Counted from the stretch's first letter, positions 1 through 7,303 are shown. The stretch: 64,000 nt of DNA from Bacteroidaceae bacterium (GCA_017529865.1 JAFXNA010000009.1:37059-101058); one strand, 5' to 3'. Notes: a model not told the origin generated them from the sequence alone. Translations and numbers: made by a program.

Positions 1-487
1 GGATGTACATGTTCACAGGGCCACCAGGGAGACCATAGATAACAACCTCCCAGTCGAAGAACTTTCCTTTCATACTTCCGTCTCTATGGACCGTAATCTT
101 GGGAACGGTGATTGGGATGTTCTTTTTGGGGTTGGGAAAATTCTCGACTACCATCTTCTTGAACTCTTCGATGGCGGCAAGATAAATCTTCTTTGTGTTT
201 TTCAGGGAATCGAACTGTTCCTTTGTGATGTCAAACGCTTCGCCGTCAATCTTCGTCTTCAGCACTTTTTTGCCGTTCTTTCCGAATGCGGGTGCAGTGT
301 CAGGCATTTCTCCGTTCATTTCGCTCATGACCTGAGGGCCGAGCTTGGAGATAACGCGGGCCGCCTTGGAACGTGTAACGAAATCCCCTTTGGATTTGTT
401 CGATACTCCATAAACGGCATCTCCCCACTTGGAGTCGGCATTTCCTTCGGAATCGCCAGACACCCGTCCGACATAGCCTTTTACCAT
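1..487 (-). CDS. Hypothetical protein, C-terminus outside the window
   Basis: The reading frame starts at ATG 487 and stays open for 162 codons to the left edge, so the end of the gene is missing. The visible part begins MVKGYVGRVSGDSEG, is rich in lysine, and has no signal peptide or membrane segment. The segment KKNIPITVPKITVHRDGSM followed by alternating hydrophobic residues suggests a beta-rich domain near the cut. No family is recognised. It is the most downstream visible member of the minus-strand run of small genes, 40 bases after its neighbour. Confidence 0.75.
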   Translation of the reverse strand, partial: MVKGYVGRVSGDSEGNADSKWGDAVYGVSNKSKGDFVTRSKAARVISKLGPQVMSEMNGEMPDTAPAFGKNGKKVLKTKIDGEAFDITKEQFDSLKNTKKIYLAAIEEFKKMVVENFPNPKKNIPITVPKITVHRDGSMKGKFFDWEVVIYGLPGGPVNMYI

Positions 488-527
488 GCTGATTGCGTTT
501 TTTGTTTTATGTAATAAATATAGATAC

Positions 528-917
528 TTAAACAACCGATGTCAAGGGTATGTCCCGATTTTTGTGGGCATTCTTGTTCCAGCCATCTGGTTTGTCATGG
601 CGGATGTTGGGGAAGGTGTTGGCATCTTTTGGGTAATCGATGGTGTAAACGGATTTAGTACCATCCTTGAAGCTGATGGTGATGGAAGTCGGGCGTTTGG
701 ACCAGAAGTACTTAATCATTTCCTTTCTTGGCATCGTGGCTGCGGATACGGACTGTCCGTTACGGTACATCCAGATTTGCTTCAGTTCTTCGGTGACATG
801 CTTTACGAGCTTATCAAGGTCGTCGAACTTATCGACCTCCCATGCGGTCAGGCTTAGGTTGCACGAAATACTAGGTGCGTCAGCGTGTTCTGCGTAAATG
901 GATTCAATCTGTTTCAT
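528..917 (-). CDS. Hypothetical protein, 129 aa
   Basis: Start chosen at ATG 917, which overlaps the upstream stop as ATGA and has AAGGAA just before it; a longer in-frame extension would run far into the neighbour. The product begins MKQIESIYAEHADAPS. It has a helical middle (DDLDKLVKHVTEELKQIW) and a beta-like second half (SITISFKDGTKSVYTIDY). It looks cytoplasmic. It is translationally coupled to the duplicated protein upstream, which suggests a shared job. Function unknown. Confidence 0.8.
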   Translation of the reverse strand: MKQIESIYAEHADAPSISCNLSLTAWEVDKFDDLDKLVKHVTEELKQIWMYRNGQSVSAATMPRKEMIKYFWSKRPTSITISFKDGTKSVYTIDYPKDANTFPNIRHDKPDGWNKNAHKNRDIPLTSVV

Positions 918-1525
918 TTGGATTCCTTTTTCTGGAGGGTGAAATCGGAGTTGTCCGTCCGTTCTTCGATATAGGCAACTGCGTCTATTACGACATCGAG
1001 CCAAACTCGAATACGTTTGAGGGCTTTCATCCTTGCGTTCTTGTCAGTGATTTTCTTGTCCTTGGCGTAGTAGTTGTCCACGGATTCACGGAGGGGTGTT
1101 CCGATTTTGTAAGCGATGGCCTTGGAGGTATCGTGCCAGAGGTTAGATGAGTAGCCTACTAGGATGCCGAGGGGGCCTGCACCGTCGCCCGTGACCTTGT
1201 TTTCGAACATTCCACGGGTGGACGGGTCGGTGATATTGGCTTCAATCCATTCGAAGGTGGGTATGATTGCATCCATCCACGCCCTTATCTGTTTGAGGGC
1301 TTTGACCTTGATGTTCTCGTCCTTGATTTCGGCATAGGCGTCATAGAGGTCGTCAACGGTGTCCTGCAGCATGGGGCCGACGGTATCGTTGACACCATCG
1401 TAGAACTCGTCTGCGAGACGGCCGGCGTAGCACATGAGTACGCCGAGGGGTTGGAAAGCCCATTTGCCAGCGATTTCGTTTTCGAGTTCGCCAGCGGAGA
1501 AGAATGTGTATTTCTGTGTAGCCAT
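914..1525 (-). CDS. Hypothetical protein with internal tandem duplication, 203 aa
   Basis: Two halves of about 90 residues resemble each other. Residues ~20-100 contain PLGVLMCYAGRL ... KALKQIRAWMDAIIPTFEWIE, and residues ~115-195 contain PLGILVGYSSNL ... KALKRIRVWLDVVIDAVAYIE. Each half is predominantly helical, so the protein is probably a pseudo-symmetric helical dimer-like fold. The gene is first in its transcription unit: a TTGACA/TATATT promoter ends only 6 bases before the ATG, implying a nearly leaderless mRNA. No known family recognised. Confidence 0.85.
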   Translation of the reverse strand: MATQKYTFFSAGELENEIAGKWAFQPLGVLMCYAGRLADEFYDGVNDTVGPMLQDTVDDLYDAYAEIKDENIKVKALKQIRAWMDAIIPTFEWIEANITDPSTRGMFENKVTGDGAGPLGILVGYSSNLWHDTSKAIAYKIGTPLRESVDNYYAKDKKITDKNARMKALKRIRVWLDVVIDAVAYIEERTDNSDFTLQKKESK

Positions 1526-1531
1526 GTCTTG

Positions 1532-1560
1532 AATATAGATAATTAAATCTTGGTTGTCAA
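1532..1560 (-). promoter_or_regulatory. Early-type promoter for the 914-1525 gene
   Basis: On the minus strand: TTGACA, a 17-bp spacer with TTTAA at spacer positions 8-12, then TATATT. The -10 box ends 6 bases before the ATG, so the transcript should start at or next to the start codon. The -35 box lies in the loop of an imperfect inverted repeat (AAATCT ... AGATTT). Confidence 0.8.
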
Positions 1561-1578
1561 GAGATTTTTTTGTAATTT

Positions 1579-1860
1579 TTAGTCTTTCCCCGCTTCTAGG
1601 ATATCTATGTCCAGTTCGTCCTGATGGTCATATAGGAAGCCTGTGAGTTTCTGGGCGGAGTTGTCGTCCATGATGAAGCATACCCTGATATCGCCATCGG
1701 ATAGGTAGCGGCTGGATGTTATCCTGACGAACTCATCCTGTGTCTTATTGACGGTGAAGGCCACTAGGCTTTCGGTCAGGTGCTTCCTGAGTTCGGAGGC
1801 AAGGGTTCTGCCGTCGCCATCCTTTCTTGGGTTGCAGAGCATCGAGTAGTGTACGGCCAT
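1579..1860 (-). CDS. Hypothetical protein, 93 aa
   Basis: Start chosen at ATG 1860 (MAVHYSMLCNPRKDG), which follows GGAG with 7-base spacing and lies 4 bases after the upstream stop. It is a mixed alpha/beta soluble protein with a helix TLASELRKHLTESLVAF, a beta segment DIRVCFIMDD, and an acidic C-terminus (ELDIDILEAGKD). No catalytic motif is visible. Probably co-transcribed with the membrane protein upstream. Function unknown. Confidence 0.75.
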   Translation of the reverse strand: MAVHYSMLCNPRKDGDGRTLASELRKHLTESLVAFTVNKTQDEFVRITSSRYLSDGDIRVCFIMDDNSAQKLTGFLYDHQDELDIDILEAGKD

Positions 1861-1864
1861 AGGT

Positions 1865-2125
1865 TTACTCCAGTACGTGTTGATAGATGAATTTGAGATA
1901 TGCCCAGAACGACTTGTGGGCATCTGCGGTAAGGGCCCATCCGTAACCTACGATGATGCCGATGACGAGCAAGGTGAATACGATGATTCCGAGTTCCACC
2001 TGTAGGGAGAGGAGGAGCCATCCTGCAATGGAGAAGCCACGCATCGAAATGAGGGCAAGACCTAGGGAGAAGGCGGTGAGTATGACAAAGGACACGAGCA
2101 GGGTTCTTTTTGCTTTCAGGGACAT
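1865..2125 (-). CDS. Small two-pass membrane protein, 86 aa
   Basis: Two hydrophobic segments (about residues 8-27 and 35-62) follow a basic N-terminus MSLKAKRT, then a short cytoplasmic-like tail with aromatic residues. An inner-membrane location is likely. It could be a holin-like or superinfection-related protein, but size and topology alone do not decide. It is preceded by AGAGG a few bases before the ATG and sits in the run of small minus-strand genes. Confidence 0.75.
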   Translation of the reverse strand: MSLKAKRTLLVSFVILTAFSLGLALISMRGFSIAGWLLLSLQVELGIIVFTLLVIGIIVGYGWALTADAHKSFWAYLKFIYQHVLE

Positions 2126-2159
2126 AGTTTACCTCTAATTGGATTTATTTTGTTCATAC

Positions 2160-2564
2160 CTATGCTTCCTTTGGTGCTGGGATGAAAGCGATGTGGATAT
2201 CTGTAATCTGGCCGTCCTTTTGTCTTTCGACCTTGATGCCATCGACGGAAACGAGGTTGATACCTAGCTGGTTGACGATGAATTCGCCGAGCTTGTTGGC
2301 TGCTTGGTCTTCCTTCATGTCCTGCAGGAGGTTGTTCGGCTTCTGCTTCATGTACTTGTCCACGTCGAAGGGCAATTCTACATGGAGGGAGTATCCGTTG
2401 TTGATGACTCCGTACTTTACCTTGCAGTCTTCCTTGCAGCGTTTCATTGCGTCCCGCAGCTTTTCCCATGACTTCTGGGAGACATCGTATTCCAGGGTGC
2501 TGTCTGCGAAGTCGAGGAAGTCGTAAAGTCTTTCTTCAAGGTTTGTCAATTCACGTTTGAACAT
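2160..2564 (-). CDS. Hypothetical soluble protein, 134 aa
   Basis: Start at ATG 2564 (MFKRELTNLEERLYDFLD), 5 bases downstream of the upstream stop. The N-terminal 45 residues look like a helical hairpin. The middle (KVKYGVINNGYSLHVELPF) and the end (VDGIKVERQKDGQITDIHIAF) look beta-rich. No membrane segment or metal motif. Its strand/helix order resembles the neighbour at 2570, but I cannot align the two convincingly. Function unknown. Confidence 0.8.
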   Translation of the reverse strand: MFKRELTNLEERLYDFLDFADSTLEYDVSQKSWEKLRDAMKRCKEDCKVKYGVINNGYSLHVELPFDVDKYMKQKPNNLLQDMKEDQAANKLGEFIVNQLGINLVSVDGIKVERQKDGQITDIHIAFIPAPKEA

Positions 2565-2569
2565 TGGGT

Positions 2570-2863
2570 TTACCTCTTGGTTGGAATAATTGCGTCGTAA
2601 TGCTTTTCGAACGTTGACATACAGTCGCCAATCTTGGTTCGGATGCCGTCTACGGACATGGGCAAATCGGTGGGGTCCGCCTCGTCGTATTCGGGGTCGT
2701 CGATAGAACATACCTTGTAGCTGTTCGGGAACAGGAAGCCCTCACCGATTTCGACATTGAACACCATGAGCAGGTTGTGCTTTTCGAGGGTTTCTTTGAG
2801 TTCTTTGATTTTCTGGTTTACTTCACTCGCCGCTTCGGGAGAGATTACGATTGGTTTGGACAT
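2570..2863 (-). CDS. Hypothetical protein, 97 aa
   Basis: Start at ATG 2863 (MSKPIVISPEAASEVNQ), placed just after the upstream gene; the longer in-frame reading would overlap that gene. One long amphipathic helix (VNQKIKELKETLEKH) precedes a beta-type core (LLMVFNVEIGEGFLF) with an acidic loop EYDEADPTD. It looks soluble. It lies between two genes of similar size with 4-5 base gaps, indicating one operon. No family recognised. Confidence 0.8.
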   Translation of the reverse strand: MSKPIVISPEAASEVNQKIKELKETLEKHNLLMVFNVEIGEGFLFPNSYKVCSIDDPEYDEADPTDLPMSVDGIRTKIGDCMSTFEKHYDAIIPTKR

Positions 2864-2867
2864 AGCT

Positions 2868-3152
2868 TTACCTTTTGATTCGTTTGTATGTGGTTGTGCG
2901 TTCGAAAGTTTTGAGATATTCTTTGCCAGGGCAGCAGTATAGCCAGTCATTGTAGAGGCCTTCCTCGTCGGCAAACAGGGTCTTTCCGTCTTTTGCTACC
3001 TTGACTTTGATAATGGGTTTCGTCATGGATAGGACGACAATTGCACCGCCGTTGCGAACCTCGTCTGCGAACCGCTTGTTGTTGCGGAACTGTTCGTGGA
3101 TGAAGCGAAACGGGCCGCTATCTGGAAGGACAAAGTTAATCGGGGTTGCCAT
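2868..3152 (-). CDS. Hypothetical protein, 94 aa
   Basis: Soluble basic protein starting MATPINFVLPDSGPFRF. It combines an N-terminal region rich in aromatic and basic residues, a beta hairpin (AIVVLSMTKPIIKVKV) and a C-terminus with two adjacent cysteines (YCCPG) and a basic tail (TTTYKRIKR). Possibly a nucleic-acid-binding protein, which is only a charge-based guess. It belongs to the same operon as its neighbours. Confidence 0.75.
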   Translation of the reverse strand: MATPINFVLPDSGPFRFIHEQFRNNKRFADEVRNGGAIVVLSMTKPIIKVKVAKDGKTLFADEEGLYNDWLYCCPGKEYLKTFERTTTYKRIKR

Positions 3153-3159
3153 AGTGTTC

Positions 3160-3315
3160 CTACATAAAGGTGTGAATCCATTGCATTAAGGGAATCCATA
3201 CATAGGCGACAAAGAAGCCGAGGGCTAGGGAAGACAGCACTAAGATGGAGTAGTAGATGATTGGGCTATCTGTGCAGATGCACCAATCCTTGAATACGAC
3301 GAGAGGTTTCTTCAT
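3160..3315 (-). CDS. Single-pass membrane micro-protein, 51 aa
   Basis: A short gene from ATG 3315 to TAG 3160, filling the gap between its neighbours (4 bases from the upstream stop). It begins MKKPLVVFKDWCICTDS, followed by one hydrophobic segment (about residues 19-43) and a short C-terminus. The amphipathic start with two cysteines and the single membrane span suggest an inner-membrane protein. Function unknown. Confidence 0.65.
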   Translation of the reverse strand: MKKPLVVFKDWCICTDSPIIYYSILVLSSLALGFFVAYVWIPLMQWIHTFM

Positions 3316-3319
3316 GGTG

Positions 3320-3541
3320 TTAGCCTTTTTTCCAAAGAAAGATGAATACGCCTAGAATAAGAGTGAATACAATGCCAAGGAACATGCCCAGAACGAACAT
3401 AGGGATATCGTTAGATGTTGCCGCTGCCATATTGGATATGGTGTCCGAGGGCGACTTGAACAGGCCGTCGTGCAGAGGGGATATGGGATTAATCGGGTTG
3501 AGCGGGGAAATCGGGCTTGCTGGGTTCAACAGGTTGTTCAT
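3320..3541 (-). CDS. Small membrane protein with Pro/Ser/Asn repeats, 73 aa
   Basis: The N-terminal 24 residues are built of short ISPLNPINPISPL-like repeats, then a polar linker, then one strong membrane span (about residues 48-69) ending in WKKG. The low-complexity start is probably unstructured and the positive C-terminal end cytoplasmic. Ends 4 bases before the next gene. No family recognised. Confidence 0.7.
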   Translation of the reverse strand: MNNLLNPASPISPLNPINPISPLHDGLFKSPSDTISNMAAATSNDIPMFVLGMFLGIVFTLILGVFIFLWKKG

Positions 3542-3544
3542 GGT

Positions 3545-3841
3545 TTACCTCGTACCGTGGAAACCACGGCCTTTCATTGCATTGACATAGTAATCGGCCT
3601 CGTCGGAGCATTCAAGGCAGAAGTCGCCCAGGCCGTTGGAAGCGTAGGACTTTCCTGCAAGGGGAGCGCCGCATACAAAACAGATTGGGTTGGACGGTCC
3701 GCCATTGACCAATCCGAACGGGCCTGGTTTACACTTATCAGAGAGTTTGTATCGCTCGTCTGTACTCGTGTTCGTAACCGTGGTTTCACCCGTTTCTGTA
3801 TCGGTCATGTAGATTAAAACGCCTGGTCTTGGGTAAGACAT
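3545..3841 (-). CDS. Zinc-ribbon-like protein, 98 aa
   Basis: The C-terminal half holds two CxxC knuckles (CFVC near residue 54 and CLEC near residue 75) about 20 residues apart, with glycine between them, as in zinc ribbons. The N-terminal half is polar and Thr-rich (MTDTETGETTVTNTSTDE). Likely a small zinc-binding adaptor or nucleic-acid-binding protein; the partner is unknown. Three bases separate it from the upstream gene. Confidence 0.75.
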   Translation of the reverse strand: MSYPRPGVLIYMTDTETGETTVTNTSTDERYKLSDKCKPGPFGLVNGGPSNPICFVCGAPLAGKSYASNGLGDFCLECSDEADYYVNAMKGRGFHGTR

Positions 3842-3844
3842 TGG

Positions 3845-4153
3845 TTATTCTCTTGGGTTCAGAAAGTTCAGGGGCATATTTTTGGCAACCCGCATAAGCT
3901 CAATCACGTGGTTGACTACCTCTACAGGGTCCTTGAATTCCTGCATCTTAATAGGGTCTGGGCCCATTTTTACGATGTTGAGAGCGTTAATTTCGACCTT
4001 CCCTAGCGTGTCCGTCAGTAAGTCCAGAAACCACTTCATCTGAGGTTTGTAAAAGTATTGGGGTGACTGTGGTTTGCTTCCTGCGCTGACTACCTCGCCT
4101 ACAAGAATGCAGCCATCAGCCAGTTCCACACGGAGTTTCAACCTGTTTGACAT
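3845..4153 (-). CDS. Hypothetical protein, first gene of operon, 102 aa
   Basis: Begins MSNRLKLRVELADG with beta-strand character (VELADGCILVGEVVSAG), giving an Sm- or SH3-like impression, then helical segments. It is the first gene after a strong promoter; the leader is about 18 nt and carries AAAAGGAAAA before the ATG. It probably leads the operon that runs down to about 1.6 kb. Function unknown. Confidence 0.8.
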   Translation of the reverse strand: MSNRLKLRVELADGCILVGEVVSAGSKPQSPQYFYKPQMKWFLDLLTDTLGKVEINALNIVKMGPDPIKMQEFKDPVEVVNHVIELMRVAKNMPLNFLNPRE

Positions 4154-4177
4154 TTTGTTTTCCTTTTCTATGTCTAC

Positions 4178-4206
4178 AATGTAAACAATTAAACCCGCAT
4201 TGTCAA
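4178..4206 (-). promoter_or_regulatory. Early-type promoter with embedded inverted repeat
   Basis: Minus strand: TTGACA, 17 bp with TTTAA at positions 8-12, TACATT. The -35 box sits in the loop of an inverted repeat (AACCCGC ... GCGGGTT, 4192-4213) whose 3' arm runs into TTTAATT. The element can therefore also act as a weak terminator for the upstream operon. Confidence 0.8.
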
Positions 4207-4277
4207 GCGGGTTAGGACATTTTTTAAATATTTTTACATCCTATTGCGGGAAGCCTCGGGTCATAGATGACGAGGGT

Positions 4278-4655
4278 TTAAACTGGTTCTTCTCGTAAAT
4301 TGTCAGTGGAAATACTTTTCGCTTCGTCATTGGCAGAATCCCATGTGATGACAAAATAGATTTTACCTGGTTCTGCACCCCATTCTGGCTTACCCGACCT
4401 AATCTTGATTCGAGGATTCTTGAATACGAGCCTGCGGGACATGTCATCCTTCTTAGGATAGCCCAAGGTGAAGACAAGGTCCGTGTAGTCTATACGGACA
4501 TGAACCCAGTCCTTGAACCCAGGTTCCTTAACAAAGAAACGGGCACACCAATACGGGTTGTATTCACGGTATTCCTCAAGCTTGACCCCACTCTTGATGA
4601 GGTCGAACCATTTCCGCTTCAAGGATAAAGTAAGTGTCGTGCTTTTCTTTTTCAT
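4278..4655 (-). CDS. ASCH-domain protein, 125 aa
   Basis: The N-terminal segment TLSLKRKWFDLIKSGVKLEE followed by YREYNPYW is typical of ASCH domains (helix, then GxKxxExR-like turn), a PUA-related fold that binds RNA or modified nucleosides; some members hydrolyse acetylated cytidine. The rest alternates beta strands (DLVFTLGYPK, KIYFVITWD). Phage ASCH proteins are common and mostly uncharacterised. It abuts the upstream gene with no gap. The family call is fairly secure, the activity is not. Confidence 0.7.
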   Translation of the reverse strand: MKKKSTTLTLSLKRKWFDLIKSGVKLEEYREYNPYWCARFFVKEPGFKDWVHVRIDYTDLVFTLGYPKKDDMSRRLVFKNPRIKIRSGKPEWGAEPGKIYFVITWDSANDEAKSISTDNLREEPV

Positions 4656-5120
4656 CTAGCGCCTTTCAATGGACATTTCTGTTGCAAACGGGATGTATTC
4701 CAAGATGACCTTCACCTGTTCGTCAGGATATTTCCTGATGCGGCAATGAATCGGAAGGGTGAACGCAATGTTTGCTAGCAGCCATGTTTCATCAAGCCAG
4801 AATTCCCTTGGAGGACAGGAAGTTCCGTCTATAATGATTTTGGATAGATTCGCAATAGCGTTCATCGCATTCTCATACACAAAAGCCTTTAATGCATCTG
4901 GGTTCAAAATGTTCAGGTCATGCTCACGGGCCATGAAATCGCACACTGCCTTGTAATTGAATTTATCCAAAGCGTTCTTCATGGCGAGAGTCAGCTGCGG
5001 AATGTCAGAAACTTCCAGTTTCTTGATACCGTCGTTTTCCCACTGTGCATCGTGGTTAGGGTCACTGTTATGGTGCTGCGCCTTTGTGAACTTGGCATCC
5101 ATCTTTGCTTCGTTGTTCAT
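4656..5120 (-). CDS. Hypothetical protein, 154 aa
   Basis: Start at ATG 5120 (MNNEAKMDAKFTKAQ), 4 bases after the upstream stop. The N-terminal 35 residues are polar and His/Asn-rich, followed by a helical body (IPQLTLAMKNALDKFNYKAV, LKAFVYENAMNAIANLSKII) and a beta-like end (EQVKVILEYIPFATEM). Soluble. Directly adjacent to the ASCH gene. No recognised family. Confidence 0.8.
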   Translation of the reverse strand: MNNEAKMDAKFTKAQHHNSDPNHDAQWENDGIKKLEVSDIPQLTLAMKNALDKFNYKAVCDFMAREHDLNILNPDALKAFVYENAMNAIANLSKIIIDGTSCPPREFWLDETWLLANIAFTLPIHCRIRKYPDEQVKVILEYIPFATEMSIERR

Positions 5121-5124
5121 ACGC

Positions 5125-5304
5125 CTAGTCCTCGTCATCGTGAAAAATGTGAAAGGGGTCAACAACATCTTTTGCCAGTTTTTCTGCATCATTGGCAACT
5201 CGCTTTACTCCACGGGCACCTGCCTTTGTTGCGGAGGAGGCAACATCGACAACGGAATCCGCAGTGTCTGCAATAAGGTTAAACGCACTAGAAATTAATC
5301 CCAT
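5125..5304 (-). CDS. Small amphipathic helical protein, 59 aa
   Basis: ATG 5304 to TAG 5125 in the gap between two larger genes, preceded by AAGGAG. The protein is a run of small residues and charges (VDVASSATKAGARGVKRVAN) suggesting one long amphipathic helix, ending in an acidic tail (FHDDED). Comparable small phage proteins are peripheral membrane or inhibitor proteins, but no specific family is recognised. Confidence 0.7.
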   Translation of the reverse strand: MGLISSAFNLIADTADSVVDVASSATKAGARGVKRVANDAEKLAKDVVDPFHIFHDDED

Positions 5305-5358
5305 AATTACTCCTTGGTTTAAGTTGTTCTGTTAGGATATGGAAACGCCATGAATCGG

Positions 5359-5742
5359 CTACCTCCATATCGTCAACGTGTTGGTAAATCCTTCCTTACC
5401 AAGAATTTCTGCAAGGTCCTTGTTATTGTAACTGGCGTTAATAGCAGCCTTGATGGCACATGCAAAGTTCTTTGCAAACAGTTTTGCACCATTGTCCGTC
5501 AGGTTCTTATTGCTTTTGAGCCAACTTTTCGCTTCTCTACGAAGGCTTATTGCAACCTTTGCTAGAGATGCTCCATCCATGTCTGGCTTGATTACAGAAG
5601 GGACATCCGAGCAGTCTACGCCCTGCGTCTCCCAATCATCAGCAAACACTGGCGGTTCAACCTGACCCTGATACGGCTTCTTGTCGGTAGCAAAAAGTTT
5701 TGAAAGAGGGACACATACAATTTCATCATTTTCTTTGGCCAT
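5359..5742 (-). CDS. Hypothetical protein, 127 aa
   Basis: Soluble protein beginning MAKENDEIVCVPLSKLF. The first half is polar and acidic; the second half is helical with small residues (SLAKVAISLRREAKSWLK, KLFAKNFACAIKAAINA). No metal or nucleotide motif. The 54-base gap to the gene downstream is the largest in this local operon. Function unknown. Confidence 0.75.
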   Translation of the reverse strand: MAKENDEIVCVPLSKLFATDKKPYQGQVEPPVFADDWETQGVDCSDVPSVIKPDMDGASLAKVAISLRREAKSWLKSNKNLTDNGAKLFAKNFACAIKAAINASYNNKDLAEILGKEGFTNTLTIWR

Positions 5743-5757
5743 ATATTACCTCCGAGC

Positions 5758-5946
5758 TTAGTCATCCACCTCATAAGTGTCCATCTGCACATCGAGATAA
5801 GAATCTCCGTTACGCAATTCTTCGTAACGCTTTTCCGCCTTCTCTTTGTCCAGATAGACATAGATTACCGAGCGGTCCCTGCCAGAGTAAGGAATGATGC
5901 CTGTAAGCATGTAGACGATAGGAGATTCAAGTTTCGTTGTGCTCAT
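5758..5946 (-). CDS. Hypothetical protein, 62 aa
   Basis: Start taken at ATG 5946 (MSTTKLESPIVYML); an in-frame ATG at 5961 has no better ribosome site. The gene overlaps the upstream gene by 20 bases. Short alpha/beta protein: two beta strands, helix EKAEKRYEELRN, strand YLDVQMDTYEVDD. Residues 40-62 resemble a ferredoxin-like half. Function unknown. Confidence 0.65.
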   Translation of the reverse strand: MSTTKLESPIVYMLTGIIPYSGRDRSVIYVYLDKEKAEKRYEELRNGDSYLDVQMDTYEVDD

Positions 5947-6292
5947 GTTGTTTTCTCGCATATTGATTGTAGATTTTCAAAGATTTTTCGATTACTTCAC
6001 GCAAGTAACGTTCGTTAAAGATGTCGTTGCATAAGAATTCGTGTTTATGCCAATGGAGAACGCCGTCCTTTTCAGGAGCCAGTTTGCTCCAGATGCTCAT
6101 GTTCGACGGCTCGTCATATTGGATGCTTCCTTTCGGCGGATATTCTCCCCAGACAATAGCCTGAGTTCCTGCATGGCCTGGAAGAAACAGCATGACTTCA
6201 GCATCCTTCCACTGCTTGTAGCGACCGACATCGTGCTTTTCGATTTCGAGTCCGTATTCAGCGGCGAGCTTGTCCAAATCAATCCTCTGCAC
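5927..6292 (-). CDS. Hypothetical protein, 121 aa
   Basis: Begins MQRIDLDKLAAEYGLEIEKH and contains a histidine-rich beta region (GVLHWHKHEFLCND) and a helical C-terminus (LREVIEKSLKIYNQYARK). The two or three close histidines could bind a metal, but spacing matches no family I know. Shares MQRI plus a helix-type start with the gene at 6744; that resemblance is short. Confidence 0.75.
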   Translation of the reverse strand: MQRIDLDKLAAEYGLEIEKHDVGRYKQWKDAEVMLFLPGHAGTQAIVWGEYPPKGSIQYDEPSNMSIWSKLAPEKDGVLHWHKHEFLCNDIFNERYLREVIEKSLKIYNQYARKQHEHNET

Positions 6293-6301
6293 AGTAAACC
6301 C

Positions 6302-6535
6302 TTAAACAGCGACATATCCTATTGCAACGGGGTTTTCTTCCACGATTTCGCACTCGACGAACTCAGCCTCGGCAATCTTTTCCTCGGCTGTCTTCGGCCT
6401 ATCCTCCTGCATCGTTTCCCAAAAGTCTGGCCAATCAGTCTTCTTCCAACGGCAATAGCCATCATCGTCACGCTCAATGCAGACATTGATGTGTCGAGCA
6501 ACCCTTTCCATATCCTCGATGAAATCTTTATCCAT
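6302..6535 (-). CDS. Hypothetical acidic protein behind a structured leader, 77 aa
   Basis: Very acidic, Trp/Asp-rich protein (MDKDFIEDMERVARHINVC, then WKKTDWPDFWETMQED). It is the first open frame downstream of the structured RNA candidate at 6552-6692, with GGAG 5 bases before the ATG. If that RNA is not processed or terminated it is this gene's 5' leader of about 150 nt and could regulate it. Function unknown. Confidence 0.75.
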   Translation of the reverse strand: MDKDFIEDMERVARHINVCIERDDDGYCRWKKTDWPDFWETMQEDRPKTAEEKIAEAEFVECEIVEENPVAIGYVAV

Positions 6536-6551
6536 AAAAGCTCCAATAAAA

Positions 6552-6692
6552 GTTGTGCGGACGGGAGTTTGTCATGCGCCTGATACTCGCCCCGCCCTTG
6601 TGGAATGAACTATCCCGCCGATACACGCATCGCAACGGTAACCACCACCCAGCCCCTAGCCAGGTGTTCTCTCCACTAACGTACTGCACAAC
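6552..6692 (-). ncRNA. Candidate structured RNA or cis-regulatory leader, ~141 nt
   Basis: A GC-rich non-coding stretch in an otherwise gene-packed region. On the minus strand the ends pair exactly (GUUGUGC with GCACAAC). Inside, GUGGA pairs with UCCAC around two hairpins (CGAU gcgugu AUCG extended by CCG/CGG, and AACACC with GGUGGUU). A third arm is formed by GGGC..GG..GAGU with ACUCCCGUCC. A promoter-like TATATT lies so that transcription would begin within 1-4 bases of the closing stem, and UUUUAUU follows its 3' side. This fits either a free small RNA or a leader of the 6302-6535 gene. It matches no RNA family I recognise. Pairing was worked out by eye, not by energy calculation. Confidence 0.5.
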
Positions 6693-6695
6693 AAA

Positions 6696-6723
6696 AATAT
6701 AGAAAAATTATTTCTAAATGCAA
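6696..6723 (-). promoter_or_regulatory. Promoter for the structured RNA candidate
   Basis: Minus strand TTGCAT (or CTTGCA one base further), 16-17 bp spacer, TATATT. The predicted start falls at the 5' edge of the closing stem of the RNA at 6552-6692. The -35 is weaker than in the other early promoters. Confidence 0.55.
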
Positions 6724-6743
6724 GGGGTATATTGAAAATTTAC

Positions 6744-7028
6744 CTAAGTATTTTCTGTGAATGCTTCATCTTCGTAGACATAATCGGGAGACTCCTCGAT
6801 GAAGACGGCATGAAGCCAATCTTTGAGGGCATCCAGTTTCATCTTACCGTACTGCTGCACCTTCCCGTCATAAGCGGTCACCGCATGGAATTCTTCTTCA
6901 CCCTCTTCTGGTGGGAAGATTGCCAGCAAGTCCTCGTGGTACTTGAGTTTGAGCACAGTCATGCCATCGGCATTTTCCTCGGTGTAGGGAACATTGATTT
7001 CGTTTAGATAGTCTTTAATTCGTTGCAT
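6744..7028 (-). CDS. Hypothetical protein, 94 aa
   Basis: Start at ATG 7028 (MQRIKDYLNEINVPYTEE), preceded by AAGGACAAATAAG; a longer in-frame start would overlap the upstream gene. Alpha/beta protein: helix, beta pair (MTVLKLKYHEDLLAIF), acidic loop (PPEEGEEEF), helix DALKDWLHAVFIEE, acidic end. A type III secretion chaperone-like or YbjN-like layout is possible but unproven. Confidence 0.75.
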   Translation of the reverse strand: MQRIKDYLNEINVPYTEENADGMTVLKLKYHEDLLAIFPPEEGEEEFHAVTAYDGKVQQYGKMKLDALKDWLHAVFIEESPDYVYEDEAFTENT

Positions 7029-7044
7029 CTTATTTGTCCTTGTC

Positions 7045-7302
7045 CTATTCCTCAATAAACGGGCAATTTTTCGAAATAAATTCACACAGATTTCGGGATG
7101 ACACCCTCCATTGAGAAAGCCTGATTAGCTTGTCGCTAGGATGCGCCTGGCCAACGTAGTATACAACCACTCTGGACAGATTTCCGAGGCCACCAACGCA
7201 ACGGGACAAATGTTCAATAGCCCCCTTGAACGTGGTGTAACGAACGGTGCACTCTGGATAGCGTTCGCCCTCTTTATATCCTTCCATTTCAAAGAACGTC
7301 AT
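7045..7302 (-). CDS. Hypothetical protein, 85 aa
   Basis: Start at ATG 7302 (MTFFEMEGYKEGERYPEC), one base after the upstream TAA. Alternating strands and helices with a glycine-rich middle (SRCVGGLGNLSRVVVYYVG). Soluble, slightly basic. No recognised motif. Coupled to the upstream gene. Confidence 0.75.
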   Translation of the reverse strand: MTFFEMEGYKEGERYPECTVRYTTFKGAIEHLSRCVGGLGNLSRVVVYYVGQAHPSDKLIRLSQWRVSSRNLCEFISKNCPFIEE

Positions 7303-7303
7303 A

